Shown here: piece after piece, positions 26,442-34,075 of the stretch
Layout: each line of letters begins with the position of its first letter
Numbering within the stretch: the stretch's first letter is position 1
DNA from: Chitinophaga lutea
Lineage (GTDB): Bacteria > Bacteroidota > Bacteroidia > Chitinophagales > Chitinophagaceae
Reading direction: 5' to 3'
Assembly (NCBI RefSeq): GCF_003813775.1
Contig: NZ_RPDH01000001.1
Span: 868,001-932,000 of the forward strand
DNA: 64,000 nucleotides
Made by a program: the position numbers and the translations under genes
Notes under the pieces: generated by a model
The model's database searches: none
The model's input: only the letters and a program-made list of their open reading frames with translations
Told to the model about the DNA's origin: nothing

Positions 26442-27632
26442 TCACCTGGGCGCCCAATTCTTGTAACGGAGCAGGGCTTCGAGGAAATAGTAGTCGGCGT
26501 AAGACAACGGCACGTCTATTTCGGATTTGCCGGGCATGGACCCGGTGCTGTGCATGAGGATAAAGTTGTTGTTCTCCCCTTCTTTGGCGCGGTAGGCGGG
26601 GCCGGCAAGACTTGCCAGCGCATCTGCGCCTGCATTCCAGTAGCGTTTGCCGTCCTGTTTGTCCACGTATTTGCTCAGCTCGAGCAGCGCGGAGCTCATC
26701 ACGGCGCCGGCGGATGCGTCGCGGATGGCGTTCGGGATTTCCGGTGCATCGTAGTCGTAGTACGGGATCAGGTCTTTCGGCATGCGGGGATGATTGAGCA
26801 TGTAATCCGCAATGTGTTTGGCCTGGTCGAGGTACTTCGGGTCTTTGGTTTCGCGGTACATCATCGTGTAGCCGTAGAGGCCCCATGCCTGTCCGCGGCT
26901 CCAGGCGGAGGCGTCGGAGTGGCCCTGGTGGGTCTTTTTGGCGAACACCTTGCCCGTTGTGGTATCGTAGTCGATCACGTGGTACGAGCTGTAATCGTCG
27001 CGGAAATGATTTTTGATGGTGGTATTGGCGTGGTTCACGGCGATGTTGAGGAAGATAGGCTCGCCGCTGTTGCGGGTGGCCCAGGCCAGCATCTCGAGGT
27101 TCATCATGTTATCGATGATCACTGGGCACTTCCAGCCGGGATGATCCCAGGAGCGGATGGCCTCGATGGTGGGTTTATAACGGGTGATGAGCGAGCGTGA
27201 GCTGGTCATCAGGATATCCTTATATGCCGCATTGCCGGTGATACGCAGGCCGTTGCCGAAGCTGCAGTACATGAGGAAACCGAGGTCGTGGGTGTTGGTG
27301 CGGTACTGGTCGGGCAGCAGGTACACCTGGCGTTTTTCGGCTTCTTTTTTAAAGGCGTCGTCTTTCGTGTATTCGTAGAGGTACCAGCAGGAGCCGGGGT
27401 AGAAGCCGGCCGTCCACCAGTTGAATTTCGCGGTCATCAGGCTGCCGTCTTTGTTGGTGGAGCGGGGGAACAGTGAGTCGGGCAGCGACTTCATCATGTG
27501 TTTATACTGCCGCGCCGAAAACCGGAGGCTTTCGTCCACCAGCGCCTTCATCTTTTTGGTGGAGAGTTTCGTTTGCGCCTGGGCGGCGGCGCCCCAGCAA
27601 ACCAGTAATAAAAGAACAATCTTGCTTTTCAT
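26442..27632 (-). CDS. GH88 unsaturated glucuronyl/galacturonyl hydrolase
   Basis: A 396-residue exported protein (signal ending AAAQAQ) with the alpha6/alpha6-barrel motifs of GH88: FNWWTAGFYPGSCWYLYEYT, NTHDLGFLMYCSFG (Asp116), IIDNMMNLEMLAWA (Asp174), SAWSRGQAWGLYGYTMMYRE and a late LSYADYYFLEALLRY. The two Asp residues correspond to the pair used for hydration of the C4-C5 double bond. It removes the unsaturated uronic acid left on oligosaccharides by polysaccharide lyases and supplies KduI. It is last in the operon with kduI, DUF4861, kduD and lacI, separated from lacI by a strong hairpin. No lyase gene is in the window, so the parent polysaccharide is unknown. Confidence 0.93.
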   Translation of the reverse strand: MKSKIVLLLLVCWGAAAQAQTKLSTKKMKALVDESLRFSARQYKHMMKSLPDSLFPRSTNKDGSLMTAKFNWWTAGFYPGSCWYLYEYTKDDAFKKEAEKRQVYLLPDQYRTNTHDLGFLMYCSFGNGLRITGNAAYKDILMTSSRSLITRYKPTIEAIRSWDHPGWKCPVIIDNMMNLEMLAWATRNSGEPIFLNIAVNHANTTIKNHFRDDYSSYHVIDYDTTTGKVFAKKTHQGHSDASAWSRGQAWGLYGYTMMYRETKDPKYLDQAKHIADYMLNHPRMPKDLIPYYDYDAPEIPNAIRDASAGAVMSSALLELSKYVDKQDGKRYWNAGADALASLAGPAYRAKEGENNNFILMHSTGSMPGKSEIDVPLSYADYYFLEALLRYKNWAPR

Positions 27633-27653
27633 TCCGTGTGAATTTTACTTGAG

Positions 27654-27675
27654 GCCGGCAGGCTTTCCTGCCGGC
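27654..27675. promoter_or_regulatory. GC-rich hairpin between lacI and the GH88 gene
   Basis: GCCGGCAGG (27654-27662) and CCTGCCGGC (27667-27675) form a perfect 9-bp stem with a CTTT loop in the 48-base gap. There is no U-run on the minus strand, so it is more likely an mRNA processing or stability element than a terminator. It could let the hydrolase be expressed at a different level from the regulator. Confidence 0.45.
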
Positions 27676-27680
27676 ACGAC

Positions 27681-28796
27681 TTATTTTTTCTTCTTGACGG
27701 CTTTGGCCGTGGCTCCCGTGGCTACGGCGGTTTTGCCATTGCTTACCGGGTCGGGGATTTCCCAGCCCGTGCCGCCGCTCGATTCCCTTTCCACCAGCTG
27801 AATCGGCACGATCTCCTGCGAATGACGGTACGCGGCAGGGTGGCGGGCCTGGATCAGGTCCATCAGCGCCGCTACAATCCGTTCGCCCATGGTAGCCGGG
27901 AACTGGTCTACCGAGGTGATGGAAGGCGTGATGATCTCGGTGCGCGGGTCGTTGGAATACCCGACTATCTTGCATTCCTCCGGTACTTTGATACCGTGTT
28001 TCCGGCAATATTCCAGGATGGTGATGGCCGTGGTGTCGTTGGTGGCAAAAATCCCGTCGGGGTAAGGTTTTTGCGCGAATATCTTCTCGGCCGTCTGCCA
28101 GGCGTTTTCGCGCGTGAGCTCATGGAAAAACACGCGGTGTTTTTTGTAAGGCAGTTTGTGGCGCTGCAGCGCCTCCTTGTAGCCCGCGAGCCGCTCCGTA
28201 TACAGATTACACGTGAGCGGGCCCGAGATGTGCACAATGTCTTTGCAGCCCTTTTCCACCAGGTGTTCCGTGGCTTTGTAGCCGCCGAGGAAATCGTCGC
28301 CTTTGATCACTTTCACGTTGTAGTCTTTCGGCGTACGGTCGAAAAACACGATCGGCGTATTCTGTTGTTTGAAGATGTCGAAGTGGGAGAAATCGGTGGT
28401 GTAGAGGGTGGCGGATACAGCCAGGCCGTCTACCCTGGCCGAATACAGCGTATTGGCCAGTTCGATTTCCTGTTCCAGTGAGTCGTTGCTCTGGCAGATG
28501 ATCAGGTTATAGCCGAACTCCTGCAGTTTGTTCTGGATGATCGTGCTGATGGTTGCCGGGAAGAACATGGAGATGCGCGGTACGATGAGGCCGATGGTCT
28601 TGCTTTTGTTGTTCCGCAAGCCGGCTGCCATCGCGTTGGGGCGGTAGCCCAGCTTCCGCGCCATCTTTTTAACGCGCTCTTTGGTTTTGGCGCTGATGTT
28701 GGGATGATCGTTCAGTGCCCGCGATACGGTGGACACGGAAAGTTCCAGCTCTTCAGCAATGTCTACAATTGTTTTTTCAGAACGAAGGGACGACAT
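27681..28796 (-). CDS. LacI family regulator of uronate catabolism
   Basis: A 371-residue protein: HTH domain (TIVDIAEELELSVSTVSRAL, then NDHPNISAKTKERV), hinge (GYRPNAMAAGLRNNKSKTIG) and sugar-binding core (PDGIFATNDTTAITILEYCR, IVGYSNDPRTEIITPSITSV). An unusual basic tail follows the core, ending AVKKKK. It is inside the operon it presumably controls, between kduD and the GH88 gene. The perfect palindrome at 31677 in the kduI/uxaA promoter and its copy at 35430 are the natural candidates for its operator. The inducer is likely a uronate or keto-deoxy intermediate; both points are inferred. Confidence 0.9.
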   Translation of the reverse strand: MSSLRSEKTIVDIAEELELSVSTVSRALNDHPNISAKTKERVKKMARKLGYRPNAMAAGLRNNKSKTIGLIVPRISMFFPATISTIIQNKLQEFGYNLIICQSNDSLEQEIELANTLYSARVDGLAVSATLYTTDFSHFDIFKQQNTPIVFFDRTPKDYNVKVIKGDDFLGGYKATEHLVEKGCKDIVHISGPLTCNLYTERLAGYKEALQRHKLPYKKHRVFFHELTRENAWQTAEKIFAQKPYPDGIFATNDTTAITILEYCRKHGIKVPEECKIVGYSNDPRTEIITPSITSVDQFPATMGERIVAALMDLIQARHPAAYRHSQEIVPIQLVERESSGGTGWEIPDPVSNGKTAVATGATAKAVKKKK

Positions 28797-28818
28797 ATGA
28801 TTTGATGTTTAGGGGATG

Positions 28819-29589
28819 TTACCTGCCCATCCAGCCGCCGTCTACCGTCATTACGGTGCCGTGCATATAGTTGGATGCGGCAGAAGCCAGAAATACGACC
28901 GGTCCCATAAAATCTTCCGGCTCTCCCCAGCGGGAGGCTGGGATACGTTCCAGGATGCTTTGGCTGCGTTTTTCGTCTGCCCGCAAGGCCGCTGTGTTAT
29001 CCGTGGAAATGTAACCCGGTGCGATGGCGTTCACATTAACGCCTCTGGAAGCCCATTCGTTGGCGAAAGCCTTGGTGAGCTGCCCTACGGCGCCTTTGCT
29101 CGCTGCATATCCCGGAACATTGATGCCGCCCTGGAAAGTGAGCAACGAAGCGGTGAATATCACCTTGCCGCTGCCGCGCTCCGTCATCTTCTTCCCGATC
29201 TCGCGGGTGAGGATGAACTGCGCGGTCTGATTGATGGCAATCACTTCGTCCCAATACTCATCCGGATGCTCTGCAGCCGGCTTACGCATAATGGTGCCTG
29301 CATTGTTCACGAGGATATCGATTACCGGAAAATCCTTTTGTACCGTTCCGATAAAATTATACAATGCTTCGCGCTTCCCAAAATCGCATTGGTAGGCCGT
29401 AAACTTCCGGCCGGTGGCGTTTACCTCTTTTTCCACCTCGCTGCCCGACAGCTCCAGCGATGCGGACACCCCGATAATATCGGCGCCCGCTTCCGCTAAA
29501 GCCACTGCCATGGCCTTTCCTATGCCGCGTTTGCAACCGGTCACCAGTGCCGTTTTGCCTTTCAGGCTGAATAAGTTTAAAACACTCAT
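28819..29589 (-). CDS. kduD: 2-dehydro-3-deoxy-D-gluconate 5-dehydrogenase (KduD-type SDR)
   Basis: A 256-residue short-chain dehydrogenase: LKGKTALVTGCKRGIGKAMA is the NAD-binding TGxxxGIG, ILVNNAGTI the NNAG motif, the catalytic Ser is in IFTASLLTF, and the catalytic pair is YAASK (GYAASKGAVGQL). The C-terminus PEDFMGPVVFLASAASNYMH is typical of KduD. It reduces 2,5-diketo-3-deoxygluconate to 2-keto-3-deoxygluconate. It lies 9 bases after DUF4861 and 22 before lacI in the kduI operon, which fixes its role. The general SDR fold alone would not distinguish it from gluconate 5-dehydrogenases. Confidence 0.9.
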   Translation of the reverse strand: MSVLNLFSLKGKTALVTGCKRGIGKAMAVALAEAGADIIGVSASLELSGSEVEKEVNATGRKFTAYQCDFGKREALYNFIGTVQKDFPVIDILVNNAGTIMRKPAAEHPDEYWDEVIAINQTAQFILTREIGKKMTERGSGKVIFTASLLTFQGGINVPGYAASKGAVGQLTKAFANEWASRGVNVNAIAPGYISTDNTAALRADEKRSQSILERIPASRWGEPEDFMGPVVFLASAASNYMHGTVMTVDGGWMGR

Positions 29590-29598
29590 AACCTCAGA

Positions 29599-30729
29599 TT
29601 ATTTTTTACTTTTCTCGATAATTTTAACGGAAACCGGCTGACGGAGGCGGATAGCCTGCTCCTGGAGGTAGCGGAACCACTCCCCGGCGTTCCTTATTTT
29701 CCCTGCTTTATCCCACGCGCCACCGGTGTAATAGGTGATGGCATTGTTGCCGTCCGTAGCGGAAACCGCCAGCAGATGGCCTTTTTCGACCTTCATTTCT
29801 TTCACCGGCGCCAGTACGATGCAGCCGATACCGGTGGTGCCGTCGGCTCCGTGCTGTGGTTCCCAGTATCCCATTACGCCGCTGGTTTCTTCCAGCAGCA
29901 TGGCCCCGGGCTCTTTCCTTTTGCTGATGCCGATCGCCACGGGCAGGTTCTCGCTGTAGCGGATGTCCATTTTGCTCAACTGGGCATTGGCGTCGAGCGA
30001 TACGCGTTTGGTGACGGTCACGGACCTGCGCCCCACCTGCCAGGCATCGTAGCTCAGTTCGAAGGTGGTGCGCAACGGCCCGCTGTCGAGCATGCGGTGG
30101 CCGGTGTAGTTGCGTGAAAACCAGATACTGTCTTCCAGGTACGGCGCAATGCCGCCTGCACCAAGCGTCAGGCCCACGTGGTAATAGTCGAGCCCCTCGC
30201 CTTCGTCTTTATGGTAATTGCTGCGTTTGTACCATTTGTTGATCACCAGGTCCTCGGTGCGTTTATTCCAGAAGTCCACCCCATAGGCCATTTCCTTCGG
30301 CGTAGCCTCGAGCGCTTTGCCGTACATCCGGAAGGCCACCCTGTTGTTTTCCCAGGCGAAGTCCTCTTTCCGTTCCGGCACATACCGCCCGAAGGTTTTG
30401 GCCGCAACCGGCGCAGGTTTGCCTTCCACGAACTTCACGGTGATTTTGGCGCCTGCGGGCAGGGTTACGTCGAGCAGGATTTTCACCGGCGCGCCGGTCC
30501 CTTCCGTCAACACCTGGTAAGCCACTTCTTTCCCGGTGGCCGTGTTGATCACTTTGAAGTTGCCTTTGGCCAGCGGCTGCCATTGCGCCGCCAAGGCCGC
30601 ATAGTCCACTTCCACAAGGCCGCCGGCAACGGAGGCCGGGTTGTGGAGCGCCACCTGCTGGGCGGCGGCGGTCAGCGCCGCGCCCGACAATATGCCGGCG
30701 CAGATACAGTGTATGATAAATCGTTTCAT
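29599..30729 (-). CDS. DUF4861 family secreted protein
   Basis: A 376-residue exported protein (signal ending ALTAAAQQ), predicted beta-rich, with HNPASVAGGLVEVDY, FAWENNRVAFRMYGKALEA, VDFWNKRTEDLVINKWY, YHVGLTLGAGGIAPYL and LDSGPLRTTFELSYDAW. The pattern matches DUF4861, a family repeatedly found beside kduI/kduD and uronyl hydrolases in Bacteroidota. Its fold resembles carbohydrate-acting sandwich proteins and its biochemical role has not, to my knowledge, been settled. It is the second gene of the kduI operon, so it should act on unsaturated or free uronides in the periplasm. Confidence 0.85.
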   Translation of the reverse strand: MKRFIIHCICAGILSGAALTAAAQQVALHNPASVAGGLVEVDYAALAAQWQPLAKGNFKVINTATGKEVAYQVLTEGTGAPVKILLDVTLPAGAKITVKFVEGKPAPVAAKTFGRYVPERKEDFAWENNRVAFRMYGKALEATPKEMAYGVDFWNKRTEDLVINKWYKRSNYHKDEGEGLDYYHVGLTLGAGGIAPYLEDSIWFSRNYTGHRMLDSGPLRTTFELSYDAWQVGRRSVTVTKRVSLDANAQLSKMDIRYSENLPVAIGISKRKEPGAMLLEETSGVMGYWEPQHGADGTTGIGCIVLAPVKEMKVEKGHLLAVSATDGNNAITYYTGGAWDKAGKIRNAGEWFRYLQEQAIRLRQPVSVKIIEKSKK

Positions 30730-30747
30730 TGAAAAGTCGTATATCCG

Positions 30748-31590
30748 TTACCGTAAATCAGGGATTGCACAATGGTCCATATCGCCATAGTCGAGGTTTT
30801 CACCGGCCATGCCCCAGATGAAGGTATAATTGCTGGTGCCTGCGCCGGAGTGGATGGACCAGGGCGGCGAAATCACCGCTTCGTTGTTCTGCATCCAGAT
30901 GTGACGGGTTTCCTGGGGCTGGCCCCAGAAGTGGCAAACCGACTGGCCCTGCGGCACTTCGAAGTAGAAGTACACTTCCATGCGGCGGTCGTGCGTGTGG
31001 GCCGGCATGGTGTTCCAGGTATTGCCCGGTTTCAGTTCCGTCATCCCCATCTGCAGCTGGCAGGTAGGCAGTACGGAGTTCACGAGCAGTTTGTTGATGG
31101 TGCGGTGGTTGGAGGTTTCCTGTGCTCCCAGCGTCACCACATCCGCTTCTGCGCGCGTGATGCGGCGGGTGGGGTAGTTGGTATGCGCGGGGGTGGAATT
31201 CAGGTAGAACCGGGCGGGTGCGGCACTGTTGTTGCTCGCAAATACCACTTCCCGCTTGCCTTTCCCGACATAGAGCGCTTCCTTGAAGCCCACCTCGTAT
31301 ACCTCACCGTCTACCGTCACGGTGCCGTCGCCGCCGGTATTGATGATGCCCAGCTCGCGGCGCTCAAGGAAATACTCCGCTTTCAGCGGGTCTACGGTTT
31401 CAAGCTTTACCGGCTGATCAACGGGCATTACGCCGCCGGTGATAAAACGGTCGTAGTGGCTGTACACCAGCCGTACATTGCCGGCTTCAAAAAGCGGCGT
31501 GATCAAAAGCGCTTCCCTGGCCTGCGCAGTATCCCAGGCTTTGGCTTCGGCCGGGCTGCTGGCATATCTGGTTTCTATAGACGTGCTCAT
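30748..31590 (-). CDS. kduI: 5-dehydro-4-deoxy-D-glucuronate isomerase
   Basis: A 280-residue double-cupin protein of the usual KduI length. Recognisable blocks are FERRELGIINTGG-like FLERRELGIINTGGDGTV, EALYVGKGKREVVFAS, NSTPAHTNYPTRRI and the zinc-binding MPAHTHDRRMEVYFYF and SPPWSIHSGAGTSNYTFIWG. It isomerises the ring-opened 4-deoxy-5-keto-uronate released by GH88 to 2,5-diketo-3-deoxygluconate, the KduD substrate. It is first in the minus-strand operon and divergent from uxaA across a promoter with a perfect palindrome. Confidence 0.95.
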   Translation of the reverse strand: MSTSIETRYASSPAEAKAWDTAQAREALLITPLFEAGNVRLVYSHYDRFITGGVMPVDQPVKLETVDPLKAEYFLERRELGIINTGGDGTVTVDGEVYEVGFKEALYVGKGKREVVFASNNSAAPARFYLNSTPAHTNYPTRRITRAEADVVTLGAQETSNHRTINKLLVNSVLPTCQLQMGMTELKPGNTWNTMPAHTHDRRMEVYFYFEVPQGQSVCHFWGQPQETRHIWMQNNEAVISPPWSIHSGAGTSNYTFIWGMAGENLDYGDMDHCAIPDLR

Positions 31591-31676
31591 CTGGTAGATT
31601 TAAAAAATTCCGTTACGATAAAAGGTATATCAAAGTTTGAGAATATCCATGGAAAGGTAATATAAAATCCCGAGAA

Positions 31677-31692
31677 ATGCAAACGTTTGCAT
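31677..31692. promoter_or_regulatory. Perfect LacI-type operator in the kduI/uxaA divergent promoter
   Basis: ATGCAAACGTTTGCAT is a 16-base perfect palindrome centred on CG, 87 bases from the kduI start and 157 from the uxaA start. One site placed between divergent units suits joint control by the LacI protein at 27681-28796. Toward uxaA a good -7 box (TAACTTTG, 31764-31771) is present but I find no matching TTTG 19 bases upstream. Confidence 0.75.
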
Positions 31693-31848
31693 TAAATTGC
31701 TATAAAACCGTCAAATATCAGTAACGCCGGGGGCTTCAGCACTAAAATACTACAGGCTTTCGTTAACTTTGCAGTTGGTTAAGATCCAATCAAAAATTCA
31801 GATTTTAGTATTAACAGCACGTTCCCAAATGCGCTATTTTAGCATATC

Positions 31849-33495
31849 ATGAACACGTATCTTCAGATTCACCCGAAAGACAATGTGCTGGTGGCTTTAC
31901 AAGACCTACCGGCTGGGCAGCAAATAGAGTTCAATGGTTCAAAAATTCAATTGAAGCAGAACGTTCCCGCCAAACATAAATTTCCCCTGGCACCCCTTCA
32001 GCCGGGCGATCCCGTACTGATGTACGGCGTGCTCGTAGGCAAGGCCGTGCAACCCATCCAGGAGGGGGAAACCATTACCGTTAAAAACCTGCAGCACGAC
32101 GCCAACGCCTTCCATGAGAAAGACGCGAACTTCCAGTGGCAAGCGCCTGATGTAAGCCGCTGGGCCAATCAGACCTTCCGGGGGTTTCACCGGGCAGACG
32201 GACAGGTGGGCACCCGCAACTACTGGCTGGTGATTCCCATGGTGTTCTGCGAAAACAGGAATGTGGGAGTGATCAAAACAGCCTTTGAAAAAGGCCTCGG
32301 GTTCGCGCCCGCAGAGGTCTACAACGAACAGGTGAACGACCTGGTGAACCTCTACAAAAGCGGCAATCTCGATGCCATCAAAACATACAAGGCACCGGAA
32401 GCAAGCGCCGAGCCCAGGAAAAATGCCGTTTTCCAGAATATCGACGGTATCAAGTTCCTCATCCACGAAGGCGGCTGCGGCGGTACCCGCCAGGATTCCG
32501 ACGCCCTCTGCGCCCTGCTGGCCGGGTATATCCATCACCCCAACGTGGCCGGCGCCACCGTTTTGAGTCTGGGCTGCCAGCACGCGCAGGTGTCCATCCT
32601 CCAGGAGGCGCTCAAGAAACTGAACCCCGACTTCAACAAACCGGTACTGGTGTACGAACAGCAAACCAGCGGTTCCGAATTCAATATGCTCTCTACCGCC
32701 ATCAGGGATACTTTCCTGGCGCTGGTGGAAGCCAATAAACTGGAACGCAAGCCGGCTCCCCTCTCCAAAATCGTAGTGGGACTGGAATGCGGCGGCTCAG
32801 ACGGGTTTTCAGGTATTTCCGCCAACCCAGCCATCGGTCACACATCGGACCTGCTGGTGGCATTGGGCGGCACCACCATCCTGTCTGAGTTTCCCGAACT
32901 CTGCGGTGTGGAACAGGAACTGATCAACCGTTGCGAAAACGACGACACGGCCGATAAATTCATCAGCATCATGCGTGCCTATGAAAGCCAGGCCCAATCT
33001 GTCGGTTCCGGGTTTTACATGAACCCCTCGCCCGGCAATATCAAGGACGGGCTGATCACGGACGCCATCAAATCCGCCGGCGCCGCCAAAAAAGGCGGTA
33101 CCTCCCCGGTGAAAGACGTGCTGGATTATACCGAATATGCTACGAAACCGGGCCTGAACCTGCTGTGCACACCGGGCAACGACGTGGAGTCCACCTCCGC
33201 TGAAGTGGGTTCCGGCGCCTCCGTGGTGTTGTTCACAACCGGCCTCGGCACGCCTACCGGCAACCCGATCGCCCCTGTTGTCAAACTGTCTACCAACACC
33301 CGCCTCGCCCAGCGCATGCCGGATATTATCGACGTCGATACCGGCAGCATCATCAGCGGCCAGAAAAGCATCGCGGAAATGGGCGAAGATATTCTCGACT
33401 TCGTGGTGAAAGTGGCCAGCGGTGAGATTTTCACCAAGGCCGAGCTGCTGCACCAGGACGATTTCATTCCCTGGAAGCGCGGCGTTAGTCTGTAA
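31849..33495 (+). CDS. uxaA: Altronate dehydratase
   Basis: A 548-residue protein with the N-terminal SAF domain (about 10-95, DNVLVALQDLPAGQQIEFNG) fused to the large dehydratase domain with FRGFHRADGQVGTRNYWLVI, IHEGGCGGTRQDSDALCALL, LSLGCQHAQVSI, VVGLECGGSDGFSGISANPA and CTPGNDVEST. The Cys-containing motifs supply metal ligands in this family. It converts D-altronate to 2-keto-3-deoxygluconate, following UxaC and UxaB, which are encoded in the operon at 37-40 kb. It is transcribed alone and ends at a bidirectional terminator. Confidence 0.95.
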   Translation: MNTYLQIHPKDNVLVALQDLPAGQQIEFNGSKIQLKQNVPAKHKFPLAPLQPGDPVLMYGVLVGKAVQPIQEGETITVKNLQHDANAFHEKDANFQWQAPDVSRWANQTFRGFHRADGQVGTRNYWLVIPMVFCENRNVGVIKTAFEKGLGFAPAEVYNEQVNDLVNLYKSGNLDAIKTYKAPEASAEPRKNAVFQNIDGIKFLIHEGGCGGTRQDSDALCALLAGYIHHPNVAGATVLSLGCQHAQVSILQEALKKLNPDFNKPVLVYEQQTSGSEFNMLSTAIRDTFLALVEANKLERKPAPLSKIVVGLECGGSDGFSGISANPAIGHTSDLLVALGGTTILSEFPELCGVEQELINRCENDDTADKFISIMRAYESQAQSVGSGFYMNPSPGNIKDGLITDAIKSAGAAKKGGTSPVKDVLDYTEYATKPGLNLLCTPGNDVESTSAEVGSGASVVLFTTGLGTPTGNPIAPVVKLSTNTRLAQRMPDIIDVDTGSIISGQKSIAEMGEDILDFVVKVASGEIFTKAELLHQDDFIPWKRGVSL

Positions 33496-33519
33496 TAACG
33501 TACTACCGATCAATATGCG

Positions 33520-33554
33520 AAAAACGGTGTGGGGATGTCCTGCACCGTTTTTTT
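33520..33554 (+). terminator. Rho-independent terminator after uxaA
   Basis: AAAAACGGTG (33520-33529) pairs with CACCGTTTTT (33543-33552), followed by further T. The hairpin lies 24 bases past the uxaA stop, and the A/T flanks would let it work on both strands. Confidence 0.8.
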
Positions 33555-33589
33555 GTGCGCAACTAGCCATCATTTCCATCCATCTTGTA

Positions 33590-33735
33590 AATCCAATACC
33601 ATGCATTATCCGTCGTGTTCACCAGCTCCATCGTTTACATCCATCTCATAAATCCAACACCACACGATATCCATCGTCCACATCAGGCCCGCTGCTTGCA
33701 TCCCGTTGCATACACCTAACACCATGATGATTTGT
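33590..33735. repeat. Degenerate repeat of about 62 bases, two to three copies
   Basis: Blocks like CATCCATCTyrTAAATCCAA and AyACCAyrCrATATCCrTCGT recur with a spacing near 62, at about 33590, 33650 and, more decayed, 33700. It lies directly left of the second, unrelated array. No coding potential is apparent. Confidence 0.5.
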
Positions 33736-33757
33736 CGTTGCCCGCCACTACCATTGT

Positions 33758-34017
33758 ATACAGGGTCTTTTATATCGGTGTGATAAACACCCTGCATTTT
33801 ATGCATAAAAAAGCCCTCCGCAAAGTCGCATCACAGTGGTCTTTTATACCCACGTGATAAACACCCTGCATTTTATGCATAAAAGCCCTCCGCAAAGTCG
33901 CATTACTGCGGTTTTTCATACCTGCGTGATAAACACCCTGCATTTTATGCATAAAAAGCCCTCCGCAAAGTCGCATTACAGCGGTTTTCCACACCTGCGT
34001 CATAAACATTTCCTCAT
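33758..34017. repeat. Tandem repeat of about 73 bases with an internal palindrome
   Basis: Units begin at GTGATAAACACC at 33780, 33854 and 33926, with a diverged fourth (GTCATAAAC) at 33999: spacings of 74, 72 and 73. Each full unit contains the 14-base palindrome TTTTATGCATAAAA, followed by GCCCTCCGCAAAGTCGCAT. The fourth unit merges into the terminator hairpin of the transporter gene, which has the related GGCCTCCGCAAACGGGAG. The period is not a multiple of three and spacers are not unique, so this is neither a protein repeat nor a CRISPR array. Confidence 0.8.
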
Positions 34018-34018
34018 G

Positions 34019-34050
34019 AAAAAAGGCCTCCGCAAACGGGAGACCTTTTT
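34019..34050 (-). terminator. Terminator after the hexuronate transporter gene
   Basis: AAAAAGG-C-CTCC and GGAG-A-CCTTTTT form a stem with one internal mismatch around a short loop, 26 bases past the transporter stop. It has A and T tracts on both sides and can act on either strand. Its sequence is related to the repeat units on its left. Confidence 0.65.
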
Positions 34051-34075
34051 CTATTTCCGGTTGATAAAATCGGGA

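Noticed and set aside
33770..34009. Short minus-strand frame with repeated MHKMQGVYH
   Set aside because: It merely translates the 73-base DNA repeat; the repeat period varies between 72 and 74, so frame is not kept and no selection for protein is visible.
33758..34017. Possible CRISPR array
   Set aside because: The whole unit is repeated, with no unique spacers of constant length, and no cas genes are nearby.
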